Below, piece after piece: positions 40,101-48,854 of a DNA stretch of 64,000 nucleotides. Position 1 is the stretch's first letter; each line of letters starts with the position of its first letter. Origin of the DNA: Actinomycetota bacterium (GTDB lineage: Bacteria; Actinomycetota; Acidimicrobiia; Acidimicrobiales; JAJPHD01). The stretch lies in NCBI GenBank assembly GCA_021325455.1, contig JAJPHD010000014.1:62001-126000 (forward strand), read 5' to 3'. Made by a program: the position numbers and the translations under genes. The notes under the pieces were generated by a model. The model made no database searches. It had not been told where the DNA came from and worked only from the letters and a program-made list of their open reading frames with translations.

Positions 40101-41393
40101 GTGCCTGCCGCCCCTCCCAGCCAGGGACCTGCCCCGGCGCGCTGCCAGGCTTGCCCGGCCCTGTCCGGGGGAGCCTGCCCCGCCGGGGCGGCCGGCTGCT
40201 CCAGCCCGGGCCAGACGGCCCCCTGGCCCGCCCGGGCCGGGCTGGCCCTGGCCGCCGGGGTGGCGGGGGCCGTGGTCTACGAGGCTCAGCCCCTGCTGGC
40301 GGCCGTCGACCGCTCGCTCCGGTCCGGCTCCGGCCCGGCCGGCCTGCTGTCGGCCCTGCCCCAGCTCGGGCTGGCCCTGGGCCTGGTCTTGCTCCTCCCG
40401 CTGGCCGACCGGGTGCCGCGCCGGCGCCTGGTCGTCATGCTGGCCGGAGGCCTGTCCCTCGCCTCGGTCGGGGCTGCCATCAGCCCCAGCCTGGCCCCTC
40501 TGGCCCTGGCCGTCCTGGTCATCGGCGCCCTCTCGGTCCTGGGCCAGGTGGCGGTACCGCTCGCCGCCGAGACGGGGGGCGGGAGGGCCAGGCTGGCATC
40601 CCAGGTGGGGGGGGCCCTGCTTGCCGGGGCTGTGCTCTCACGCACGCTGTCCGGCGTGGTCGGTGGGCTGGCGGGGTGGAGGGCCAGCTTCTGGCTCCCG
40701 GCCGCCCTCCTGGCCGTGGCTGCTGTGGTGTCGCTGGCCTACCTGCCACCGAGCCGCCCGCTGCCGAGCGCTGCCCCCTACAGACAGATGCTGGCCACCG
40801 TGACCCGCTCCCTGTCCGGCCTGGAGCGGCAGGCCGTGTACGGGGCGCTGGCCTTCGGGTCCTTCGGGGCAGCCTGGACGGCCCTGCCGTTCCTGCTGGG
40901 CGGTGGGCGCTGGAGGCTCGGCCCGGAGCTGATCGGGGTGGTCGGCCTTACGGGCGTGGCCGGCCTGGCCGGGGGCTCGGTGCTCACCCGGCTCGTGCGT
41001 CCCTCCGGCGGGAGCGCCTCCATGGGGGCCTTCGCAACCTTGGCGGTGGCGGGATGGGCCCTGCTGGAAGTGGGAGGACGCTCCCTGCCGGCGCTGGTTG
41101 CCGGCCTGGTCCTGCTGGACGCGGCCGTGCAGGCGATGCACCTGGCCAACCGGGAGGGAGTGGAGAGGGGGTCGGGGTGCTCGGCGGCACCGGCCGCCAC
41201 CGCCTACATGGCTCTGGCCCTCCTCGGGGGAGCCCTGGGCTCGGCTCTCTCGGGGGCTGTCTGGTCGTGGGCGGGCTGGCCGGCTGCCTGTGGTGTCGGC
41301 CTGGCCTTGGCCGGGGCTGCGCTGGCTCTGTGGCTGGTCGACCTGGTGCGCACACCGGCGGGGCTGGGTCCCTCCCCGGTGCGACGACCATAG
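40101..41393 (+). CDS. Major facilitator superfamily transporter with Cys-rich N-terminus
   Basis: 430 residues, about 12 transmembrane helices in two halves joined near residue 210. MFS-A-like features: PLADRVPRRRLVVMLAGGL after the second helix (substrate exporter type) and LAGWRASFWLPAAL in helix 6. The N-terminal 35 residues are unusual: Pro/Ala-rich with four cysteines (C15, C18, C25, C31). GTG start with GGAGG 5 bases upstream fixes this N-terminus, so the cysteines are translated. Probably a drug or metabolite exporter; the substrate is unknown. Confidence 0.82.
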   Translation: MPAAPPSQGPAPARCQACPALSGGACPAGAAGCSSPGQTAPWPARAGLALAAGVAGAVVYEAQPLLAAVDRSLRSGSGPAGLLSALPQLGLALGLVLLLPLADRVPRRRLVVMLAGGLSLASVGAAISPSLAPLALAVLVIGALSVLGQVAVPLAAETGGGRARLASQVGGALLAGAVLSRTLSGVVGGLAGWRASFWLPAALLAVAAVVSLAYLPPSRPLPSAAPYRQMLATVTRSLSGLERQAVYGALAFGSFGAAWTALPFLLGGGRWRLGPELIGVVGLTGVAGLAGGSVLTRLVRPSGGSASMGAFATLAVAGWALLEVGGRSLPALVAGLVLLDAAVQAMHLANREGVERGSGCSAAPAATAYMALALLGGALGSALSGAVWSWAGWPAACGVGLALAGAALALWLVDLVRTPAGLGPSPVRRP

Positions 41394-41421
41394 GAGGGCG
41401 CCGGTGGTGAGGGCCATGTGC

Positions 41422-41427
41422 TACCAT
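41422..41427 (+). promoter_or_regulatory. Predicted -10 (TACCAT) of acyl-CoA synthetase 1
   Basis: GCTACCAT at 41420-41427, the same octamer as in the opp divergent region, with a leader of about 20 bases that holds the ribosome site GGGAGG. Confidence 0.45.
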
Positions 41428-41455
41428 CCCGCCCAAGGTTCCCGGGAGGCGTGAG

Positions 41456-43174
41456 ATGGACGGCTGGAACCTGGCCGAGGTCTACGAGGCGCTGGCCCGG
41501 GCCGAACCGGGCGCCCCGTGCCAGCGCCAGGGGGAGAGGGTCCTCTCCTGGGGGGAGACCGATGCCAGGGCCAACGGGTTGGCCTCCGACCTCCTCAGGG
41601 CGGGCCTCGGGCACCAGGCCAAGGTGGCCGCCTACCTCTACAACGGGCCAGAGTACCTGGAGACCTACCTGGCGGCGTTCAAGGCCGGGCTGGTACCGGT
41701 CAACACTAACTACCGCTACAGCGCCAGCGAGGTGGGCTATCTCCTCGACAACTCCGATGCCGAAGCGGTGGTCTTCCACTCCTCGCTGGCCGGGGTGGTG
41801 GAGCAGGTTAGGGCGCGCCTGCCCAGGGTGCGGAGGTGGTACGCCGTGGAGGACGGCGGGAGGGTCCCGGGATGGGCGGTCCCCTACGAGGACGTGGTGG
41901 CCTCGGGCGGGCCCGGTGCATCGGTGCAGGGCCCGTGGGGGCGGTCCGGCGATGACCTCGTCCTCTTGTACACCGGGGGGACCACGGGCTTTCCCAAGGG
42001 GGTCATGTGGCGCCAGGACGACCTGTTCAACGTGCTGGGCGCCGGGGGGAACCCTGTCCTCGGCCTGCCTCCCTGCGCCACCGTGGAGGAGGTGGCCAGG
42101 CGGCGGTCCTTCGCCGGGATCCCGCTGCTGCCTGCCTGCCCCCTCATGCACGGGACGGGGCTCTTCACGGCGCTGATCAACTGGAACGGCGGGGGCTGTG
42201 TGGTGACCCTGGAGGGGCGGCGCTTCGATGCCTTCGAGCTGTGGGAGACGGTCGCCCGCTACCGGGTGAGCGCCGTGTCGATCGTGGGCGACGCCTTCGC
42301 CCGTCCCATGCTGGCCTGCCTGCAGGCCAATCCCGGGCGGTGGGACCTGTCGTGCCTGCTCCTGATCGTCTCCTCCGGGGTCATGTGGAGCCGGGAGACC
42401 AAGGCCGGGCTGATGGCGGCCCTTCCCCGCGTGGTCCTGTGGGACTCGCTGGGGTCCTCGGAGGGAGTCGGGCTGGCCGAGGCGACCGCGACCGGGGGCA
42501 GGGCGCAGGAGACAGCGACCTTCCGGGTGGGGGAGAGGGTGAAGGTGCTCGACGAGGCAGGCCGACCCGTTGCCCTGGGTTCGGCTGAGGTGGGCCTGGT
42601 GGCCATCTCGGGTTACATCCCGCTCGGCTACTACAAGGACCCGGCCAGGACGGCCCAGTCGTTCCGCACGGTGGAGGGGGTCCGGTACTCCATGCCCGGC
42701 GACTACGCCACCGTGGGCAGCGACGGGAACCTTCACCTCTTGGGGCGGGGCTCGGTGGTGATCAACACCGGAGGCGAAAAGGTCTTCCCCGAGGAGGTGG
42801 AGGAGGTCCTCAAGAGCCACCCGGCCGTGGCCGACGTCGTGTGCGTGGGGGTCCCTGACGAGAGGTTCGGCGAGGCTGTCTGCGCCGTGGTCGAGCTCTC
42901 GGGAGGAGGTGGCGAGCCGGGCGGAGGTGTGCCGGCCAGCGGACTGCCGGGCAGGCTTACCGCTTCCCGGGCCGACCCGACCCTGGCTGCTTCCCGGGCC
43001 GACCCGGCCCTGGCTGCCGAGCTGGTGGAGCTCGTCCGCAGCCGGTTGGCCCACTACAAGGCCCCCCGTCGGGTCCTCGTGGTGCCATCCATCAGCCGCA
43101 GCCCGGCCGGCAAGGTCGATTACCCGGCCCTGGCCGCCCTGGCCCGAGCGGAGGGCGAGGCGCCGCGGCTCTGA
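41456..43174 (+). CDS. Acyl-CoA synthetase (FadD19/FadD17-like)
   Basis: 572 residues; ATP-dependent activation of a carboxylic acid to acyl-AMP and acyl-CoA. Motifs: LYTGGTTGFPKGVMW (P-loop), DSLGSSEG, MPGDYATVGSDGNLHLLGRG and the catalytic Lys in SRSPAGKVDYPAL. The N-terminal YNGPEYLETYLAAFKAGLVPVNTNYRY and the MW after the P-loop resemble mycobacterial FadD19-type synthetases for branched or steroid side-chain acids. Near residues 500-520 the C-terminal domain is interrupted by two copies of ASRADP(T/A)LA from a 27-base tandem repeat. Good ribosome site. Confidence 0.88.
   Translation: MDGWNLAEVYEALARAEPGAPCQRQGERVLSWGETDARANGLASDLLRAGLGHQAKVAAYLYNGPEYLETYLAAFKAGLVPVNTNYRYSASEVGYLLDNSDAEAVVFHSSLAGVVEQVRARLPRVRRWYAVEDGGRVPGWAVPYEDVVASGGPGASVQGPWGRSGDDLVLLYTGGTTGFPKGVMWRQDDLFNVLGAGGNPVLGLPPCATVEEVARRRSFAGIPLLPACPLMHGTGLFTALINWNGGGCVVTLEGRRFDAFELWETVARYRVSAVSIVGDAFARPMLACLQANPGRWDLSCLLLIVSSGVMWSRETKAGLMAALPRVVLWDSLGSSEGVGLAEATATGGRAQETATFRVGERVKVLDEAGRPVALGSAEVGLVAISGYIPLGYYKDPARTAQSFRTVEGVRYSMPGDYATVGSDGNLHLLGRGSVVINTGGEKVFPEEVEEVLKSHPAVADVVCVGVPDERFGEAVCAVVELSGGGGEPGGGVPASGLPGRLTASRADPTLAASRADPALAAELVELVRSRLAHYKAPRRVLVVPSISRSPAGKVDYPALAALARAEGEAPRL
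42962..43015 (+). repeat. 27-base tandem repeat, two copies, in acyl-CoA synthetase 1
   Basis: Units 42962-42988 and 42989-43015, differing by two bases, in frame; encode ASRADPTLA and ASRADPALA. Confidence 0.9.
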
Positions 43175-43255
43175 GCGGGGAGCCACCCCGGCCGTGGCTG
43201 GCCGGAAGAGGCCGGCGCTGGCACGCCCGGGCTCGGCCCCCCAGCGCGACGGCGC

Positions 43256-43261
43256 TACCGT
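43256..43261 (+). promoter_or_regulatory. Predicted -10 (TACCGT), leaderless promoter
   Basis: GCTACCGT (hexamer 43256-43261), 9 bases before the ATG at 43271. Confidence 0.4.
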
Positions 43262-43270
43262 CGGTTCGGC

Positions 43271-44116
43271 ATGGTTGGCACGATTGTTGCAGCCGTGGTG
43301 GCAGTGCTCGCCCTGGTGGGGGTGATCTTGCTGGCCATCGGCCTGGGCCGGGTCCGCCGGGGCTTGGGTGGGCGCCTGGCCCAGGCCAGCGCCGACCTCG
43401 ACGGATGCATGGCAGCCCGCAGGGAGGCCGAGCAGGCCGCTGCCGAGGCCAGGGACCGGGCTGCAGAGGCGACAGAGAGGGCTCGGGCCAGCGAGGAAAG
43501 GGTTGCCCTGGCGGAGGGGCGGGAGCGGGGGGTCGGCCGGGCCCTTTGGGCCCTGGAGGGGCGACGGCGGGCAAGGGAGTGGGAGGGGGTGGCTGGGCCC
43601 GTCGGGGCCTCGGCTCCCCAACCGGGGCCGGGGGAGCTGGCTGACCTCACTAACGCCCTCCGTCTGGAGCTGGACATGATCCGGGAGGAGGTGGGCACCC
43701 CTGGCACGCTGGCGGCCCCTGCCCCGCCGCCTCGGGCTGGCGGGTCAACGGGGTCACCGGCCAATGGGCCGTCGGGTTCGCCGGCTCTTTTGGCCGGGCT
43801 CCTGGTGGTGACCGAGCTCATGCACTCCTTCGCCCGCCGCTGCGAGTCCCTGGAGGTGTCGGTGGGGATGGCAGGGTCGGCGGTCCTGGTGACGCTGGTC
43901 GGTGAGGACTGGATGGAGCTGGGAGGGGTACCCACCGGCGTGCCGGGGCCGGACCCCGGCTTGGTCGACGCCCTCTCAGATGCAGCCCGGGCCGTCGGGT
44001 CTGAGCTTCAGGTGGACCCCGTCAAGGCCGGAAGCATCAGGGCGACCTGGCGCCTGCCCTTGGGGGCGCCCACGACGGCCGTGCCCGTCGGCCCTGGCGC
44101 CCCGCTCCGCACCTAG
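43271..44116 (+). CDS. Membrane-anchored coiled-coil protein of unknown function
   Basis: 281 residues. One N-terminal transmembrane helix (residues ~4-26), then a coiled coil rich in Ala/Glu/Arg (about 38-100), a Pro/Gly linker, and a C-terminal globular part of about 130 residues. That part has a helix with LTELMHSFARRCESLEVSV-like heptads and ends in VDALSDAARAVGSELQV...IRATWRLPL, which recalls the phosphoacceptor helix plus ATPase ending of histidine kinases. The N, G1 and G2 ATP boxes are absent, so it is not an active kinase. Convergent with thiD through a shared CTAG. Confidence 0.6.
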   Translation: MVGTIVAAVVAVLALVGVILLAIGLGRVRRGLGGRLAQASADLDGCMAARREAEQAAAEARDRAAEATERARASEERVALAEGRERGVGRALWALEGRRRAREWEGVAGPVGASAPQPGPGELADLTNALRLELDMIREEVGTPGTLAAPAPPPRAGGSTGSPANGPSGSPALLAGLLVVTELMHSFARRCESLEVSVGMAGSAVLVTLVGEDWMELGGVPTGVPGPDPGLVDALSDAARAVGSELQVDPVKAGSIRATWRLPLGAPTTAVPVGPGAPLRT

Positions 44117-44967
44117 GTCAGGGGGCCTGTTTCAGCTGGCCCCCCGTGCTCGGCTGCCCAGCCGAAGTGGTCAAGGGGCCCGTGGCCGCCACCCAGGGTC
44201 CAGCGGCTTGCCCGGACCAGCGCCCCGGCGACGAAGTCCTTGGCCCTCTGCAGTGCTGGCAACGGTTCCAAGCCCAGGGCCATCCATGCGGCCGTAGCCG
44301 CCGACAGGGTGCAGCCGGTGCCGTGGACGTTGCGGGTGTCCACCCACGCAGAGCGCAGGTGGTGCAGCCCCTGGCCGTCGAAGACCACGTCAATGGCCTC
44401 GGCACCGGGCAGGTGGCCGCCCTTCACGACCACCAGGCCGGCCCCCGTTTCGTGCAGCTGACGGGCCGCCTTGGCCATGTCGTCCAGGTCAGCCAGGTCC
44501 CTCCCCACCAACAGGGATGCCTCCCTCAGGTTGGGGGTGACAACGGTGGCATAGGGGAAGAGGGAATCGAGGTAGGCACGCTCGGCCTCGCTGTCCAGCA
44601 ACCGGGAGCCCGTCGAGGAGACCATCACCGGGTCGACGACCAGGGGCGGGAGCTCACCGCGCCGGGCCCTGCCCGCCACCACCGCCATGGTGCTGGCCGT
44701 GGCCAGCATCCCCGTCTTGGCGGCTGCGGGGCGCAAGTCGTCCATCACAGCCGCAATCTGAGCCTCAACCATAGGTGGAGGTATGACGTGGACGGCTTGG
44801 ACACCGACGGTGTTCTGCGCGGTCACGGCCGTCACGGCGGAGGTGCCGAAGACGCCCAGGGCCGCGAAGGTCTTGAGATCGGCTTGCAGGCCGGCGCCAG
44901 CCCCGGAGTCCGATCCGGCAATGGTGAGGGCCACGGGAGGGGACAGGGCCTGGCCGGGGCCCGACAC
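44113..44967 (-). CDS. thiD: Hydroxymethylpyrimidine (phosphate) kinase ThiD
   Basis: 284 residues. Phosphorylates HMP and HMP-P for thiamine synthesis. Ribokinase-fold motifs: [71 protein letters not shown] and the anion hole [12 protein letters not shown]. The GTG at 44967 has GGAGG 6 bases before it. It follows thiG by 67 bases on the same strand, so it is probably in the riboswitch-controlled operon. No TenA/ThiE fusion. Confidence 0.92.
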   Translation of the reverse strand: MSGPGQALSPPVALTIAGSDSGAGAGLQADLKTFAALGVFGTSAVTAVTAQNTVGVQAVHVIPPPMVEAQIAAVMDDLRPAAAKTGMLATASTMAVVAGRARRGELPPLVVDPVMVSSTGSRLLDSEAERAYLDSLFPYATVVTPNLREASLLVGRDLADLDDMAKAARQLHETGAGLVVVKGGHLPGAEAIDVVFDGQGLHHLRSAWVDTRNVHGTGCTLSAATAAWMALGLEPLPALQRAKDFVAGALVRASRWTLGGGHGPLDHFGWAAEHGGPAETGPLT

Positions 44968-45034
44968 GCTCACCCTCCACCCCGGTGGCCAGGGCGGCCG
45001 ACCCGGGGGTCGGTGCCCCTCGCCGGGGAGGCGC

Positions 45035-46109
<1,075 letters not shown>

Positions 46110-46113
<4 letters not shown>

Positions 46114-47516
46114 CGCTGCTCCCGGGCCAGCTGGGACGGCCCCGAACCCTCGAGCGCCGGCTCGAACCGGTCCGGCGAGAAGGGGGCGATGACCTGAGGG
46201 ACGCCGTCGCCGGCCAGCACCGACGCAAGGGAGTCAGCGGTGACGGGAGTGAGGAGGATCCCATTGCGGTAATGGCCCGTGGCCACTACCAGGCCGGGAA
46301 GAGCGGATGGCCCGATGATAGGGGCGTTGTCCGGTGAGCCGGGGCGGAGGCCGGCCCACGTCTCGGCCAGCTCCAGCTCGTCCAGCGCTGGCATCAGGGC
46401 CCGGGCGTCTCGCAGCAGGTCGGCGACAGCTCCTGCCCTCACGGTGACGTCAAAGCCTTGCTCCTCCACAGTGGCACCGACGACCACTGTCCCGTCGGCC
46501 CGGGGGACCAGGTAGAGATGGTTGCCGGCGACCAGGCCCCGGAGGTTCCGACCGAGGAGAGGCGCTTGGGCTGGGCCCTTGAGGCGGAGTATCTGGCCCT
46601 TGACCGGTCGCACAGGGGGGAGGGCTCCGTCGGGCAGTCCGGCGATCTGGCCCGTCCAGCAACCGGCAGCCAGGACCACCGTCCCGGTGCTGAGGTGCTC
46701 TCCCGTGGCCAGGGCCACTCCCGCCACCCGGCCCGCATCGACGAGGACGGTGGTCACCCGGTCCCGGACGAGGCGAACGCCGGCCCTCTCGACCGCCACC
46801 TCCAACGCCTGGGCCAGCAGGCGGTTGTGGACTTGATGGTCACCGGGCGCGAGCAGACCCCCTCTTATCCCTGGGGCCAGGAAGGGCTCCAGGGAACGGC
46901 ACTCACGGCTGCTCAGCAGCTGGGGATCGAGGCCCAGGGACAGCTGGTAGCGGTACAGGTCCTCCAGCAGGGCCCGGTCTCCACCGTCCATGGCGACTGC
47001 CAGGGTCCCGCAGGGGCGGTATCCCACCTGCCGGCCGCTCGCCTCCTCGAGCGATGCGGCAAAGGAGGGCCAGGCGGCAGCCGATGAGAGGTTCAGCCGG
47101 AGCAGGGCCTCCTCGCCGTAATGGACCTCGGTGACCGGGGCGAGCATGCCGGCCGCAGCCCAGGTGGCTCCTCGCGCTGGTGCCGGGTCGACGACGGTCA
47201 CCTCGAGGCCCCGGCCGGCGCTGCGCCAGGCCACGGACAGCCCGATGACACCCCCGCCGACGACCACCACGTCAGGGAGCCGGGACGCCGGGGACGGGGC
47301 CGACGTCCGCAGGCCTGTCTCGGCTCCCGGACCAGGGGCCTCGGAGCGAGGGGGGGCGCCATCAGGAGCAAGGGGGGCGGCCTCAGGAGCCAGGGGGGCG
47401 GCCTCAGGTGCAAGGGAGGCGCCCCGCTCCAGGCCGTGGCGGCCGCCACCCGCCGGCCCGGTTGGCGCGGCACCCCGGGCTGCAGCGCTGCCTGTCTCGT
47501 AGTTCGGCTCCGTCAT
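46110..47516 (-). CDS. thiO: Glycine oxidase ThiO
   Basis: 468 residues. FAD enzyme that oxidises glycine to dehydroglycine, the imine needed by ThiG in aerobes. The dinucleotide-binding motif [21 protein letters not shown] begins near residue 83; further landmarks are [49 protein letters not shown] and [15 protein letters not shown] with [11 protein letters not shown]. The first 80 residues are not part of the family: they are low-complexity and include three units of LAPEAAP from a 21-base repeat. ATG 47516 follows CGGGAG. It leads the thi operon and lies just behind a TPP riboswitch. Confidence 0.92.
47351..47413 (-). repeat. 21-base tandem repeat, three copies, in the thiO N-terminus
   Basis: Units 47351-47371, 47372-47392 and 47393-47413; encode [14 protein letters not shown] and LAPDGAP. 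Confidence 0.9.
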
Positions 47517-47559
47517 CGCCACTCCCGTGTCATGCCCGGGAAGGCGAGGAGGCCAACGT

Positions 47560-47648
47560 GTCTCCCTGATCCGGCATTACCCGGCAGGTCCAACGGTCGG
47601 GGACTCGTCAGCCCACCCTCTCAGCCTGGTGGTACCAGGCTCCCGTGC
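47560..47648 (-). promoter_or_regulatory. TPP (thiamine pyrophosphate) riboswitch
   Basis: Read on the minus strand the conserved THI-element blocks occur in order: CACGGGAGCC, then GGCTGAGAGGGTGGG with the invariant CUGAGA (P2/J3-2), then CTGACGAGTCCCCGACCG, GACCTG, and CCGGGTAATGCCGG before ATCAGGGAGA (P4/P5). It sits about 45 bases before the thiO start. High TPP should repress thiO-thiS-thiG-thiD. The short spacer before CGGGAG suggests control by hiding the ribosome site, but a terminator mechanism cannot be excluded. Confidence 0.93.
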
Positions 47649-48025
47649 AGAGCCCAGGATACCTGGGGACGGGGTGCTGGCCGGCGGCCAGGGGCCCTGT
47701 GGGCCCGGGCGATTGGTGCCGGCGCCGGGCTGTGGGTGGGCCCCGGCGCGGTTGGACGGGTCCCGGGGCTTTGGGCGGGTCCCGGGGCGCCTTTGGGTGA
47801 CCCGGGTCCGGTGGGGCCCGCCGCCGCTGGGGCACGGGGCGCGGGGAGCGTGGGGAGCGACCGGTACACGCCCCTGGCCGCCCCTTCCCACTGACCGGTC
47901 CGGAGCAGGCGAACGACGACCCTCTGCGATACTCCCGCCTCACGGACCTGACGGGAGGTCCAGGAGGCCGAGCTGGCGGCGTTGGAGGTTGACGAGCCGG
48001 TCGGGGAGGGTATCTTGGATGGCAT
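47621..48025 (-). pseudogene. Remnant of an AbiEi-type antitoxin-domain/DUF559-like gene
   Basis: 134 codons. After about 22 Ser-rich residues comes TSRQVREAGVSQRVVVRLLRTGQWEGAARGVYR, which matches the N-terminal winged-helix of AbiEi-antitoxin/DUF559 proteins (usually about 300 residues, common in Actinobacteria). The remaining 75 residues are Pro/Gly/Ala repeats with no domain, and the frame runs into the thi promoter and riboswitch. The catalytic C-terminal part is missing. So the 5' end is likely a true old gene, the 3' part replaced or expanded GC-rich repeat. It could still make a small DNA-binding peptide. Confidence 0.5.
47656..47661 (-). promoter_or_regulatory. Predicted -10 (TATCCT) of the thi operon
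   Basis: TATCCT on the minus strand; transcription would begin about 7 bases later, right at the 5' edge of the riboswitch. Confidence 0.5.
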
Positions 48026-48343
48026 GGTGCATTTTCATGCTATCACATGCTGGCAAGGGTTTCCCCAGGCCAGGGACTCAGCCCATCCGCGCGTGGTTGC
48101 TGCCCAGTTTGGGGGGTCAACCACGCGCGGAATGGGCCAGGGACCATGCAGCCCTCGGGTCCCACGAGAGCCAGGCCCATCCTGGGACCGGCCGCCCCCA
48201 GCACCGGGCCCGCTCAGCAGGGGACCACCCCCCAGCAGGGGCCCGCTCAGCAGGGGACCACCCCCCAGCACCGGGCCCGCCAGCGGCCCCAGGCGATCCC
48301 TGAGGGCCGGCCGTCGAGGACCAGCCGCCCCTACCCCCGGCTC
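48026..48343. other. Intergenic stretch with GC-rich repeat, no gene seen
   Basis: About 320 bases. It begins with an AT-richer patch (TAGCAT at 48037-48042, a possible minus-strand -10 for the remnant gene), and the 33-base duplication at 48208-48273 fills the centre. An open frame on the plus strand crosses it and the next gene, but has no homology and is not supported. Confidence 0.5.
48208..48273. repeat. 33-base intergenic tandem repeat, two copies
   Basis: Units 48208-48240 and 48241-48273, identical for the first 30 bases. A shorter related piece follows. Confidence 0.88.
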
Positions 48344-48754
48344 TCAGCCCTGGCGCGTAGGCCCGATCCGGTCCAGGCTGATGCGCACCAGCACCCGCCG
48401 CTGCGCCTCCATCGCGGCACGGAACTCGGCCCAGTCCTCGTGCTCGCCGGCAGCCTGCCTGTACAGGTCCACCAGGCCCTCCATGGCGTCGGGGAGACCC
48501 AGGATGTCCGCTCGTCCCTCTACCTGGATCCACTCCCCGAAGAAACCGTCCGGGAGCATGCAGAGCGCCGCCCAACCACGCCTTCGCACGTGGGCCACCT
48601 TGTAGGCCGTCTCCCTGGTGCTGACCACCGCCCGGCCCTCGCCATCCACCCCGGCCATGACCGGCGAGGCCTGGGGCAGGCCGTCGCCCCGGAGCGTTAT
48701 CAGTACTCCCCGGTGATGCTGGCGGAGGAAGTCGCGGGCGGACTCGGCGTCCAT
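48344..48754 (-). CDS. PPOX-class F420-dependent oxidoreductase-like protein
   Basis: 136 residues, split beta-barrel flavin/deazaflavin fold. Pattern: FLRQHHRGVLITLRGDGLPQASPVMAGVD, VSTRETAYKVAHVRRRGWAALCML, FGEWIQVEGRADIL, and a C-terminal RRVLVRISLDRIGP. Such proteins in Actinobacteria reduce quinones or biliverdin, or act on other substrates, with F420H2; some use FMN. ATG with TAGCCT 9 bases before it. Divergent from acyl-CoA synthetase 2. Confidence 0.82.
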   Translation of the reverse strand: MDAESARDFLRQHHRGVLITLRGDGLPQASPVMAGVDGEGRAVVSTRETAYKVAHVRRRGWAALCMLPDGFFGEWIQVEGRADILGLPDAMEGLVDLYRQAAGEHEDWAEFRAAMEAQRRVLVRISLDRIGPTRQG

Positions 48755-48763
48755 GGGTCGCCA

Positions 48764-48769
48764 AGGCTA
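48764..48769 (-). promoter_or_regulatory. Predicted -10 (TAGCCT), near-leaderless promoter of the PPOX gene
   Basis: TAGCCT on the minus strand, 9 bases before the ATG at 48754; it lies in the short region shared with the divergent synthetase gene. Confidence 0.4.
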
Positions 48770-48854
48770 GCTTGGCTTGAGGCTGGGGTCACTGTCCGCG
48801 AGGGCGCCTCCCGGGCAGCCCCCACAGCCGGTAGTGAGCCCACAAGGAGGTCCC

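Noticed and set aside
43271-44116. Active sensor histidine kinase
   Set aside because: No N, G1 or G2 ATP-binding boxes; only a weak resemblance at the two ends of the core.
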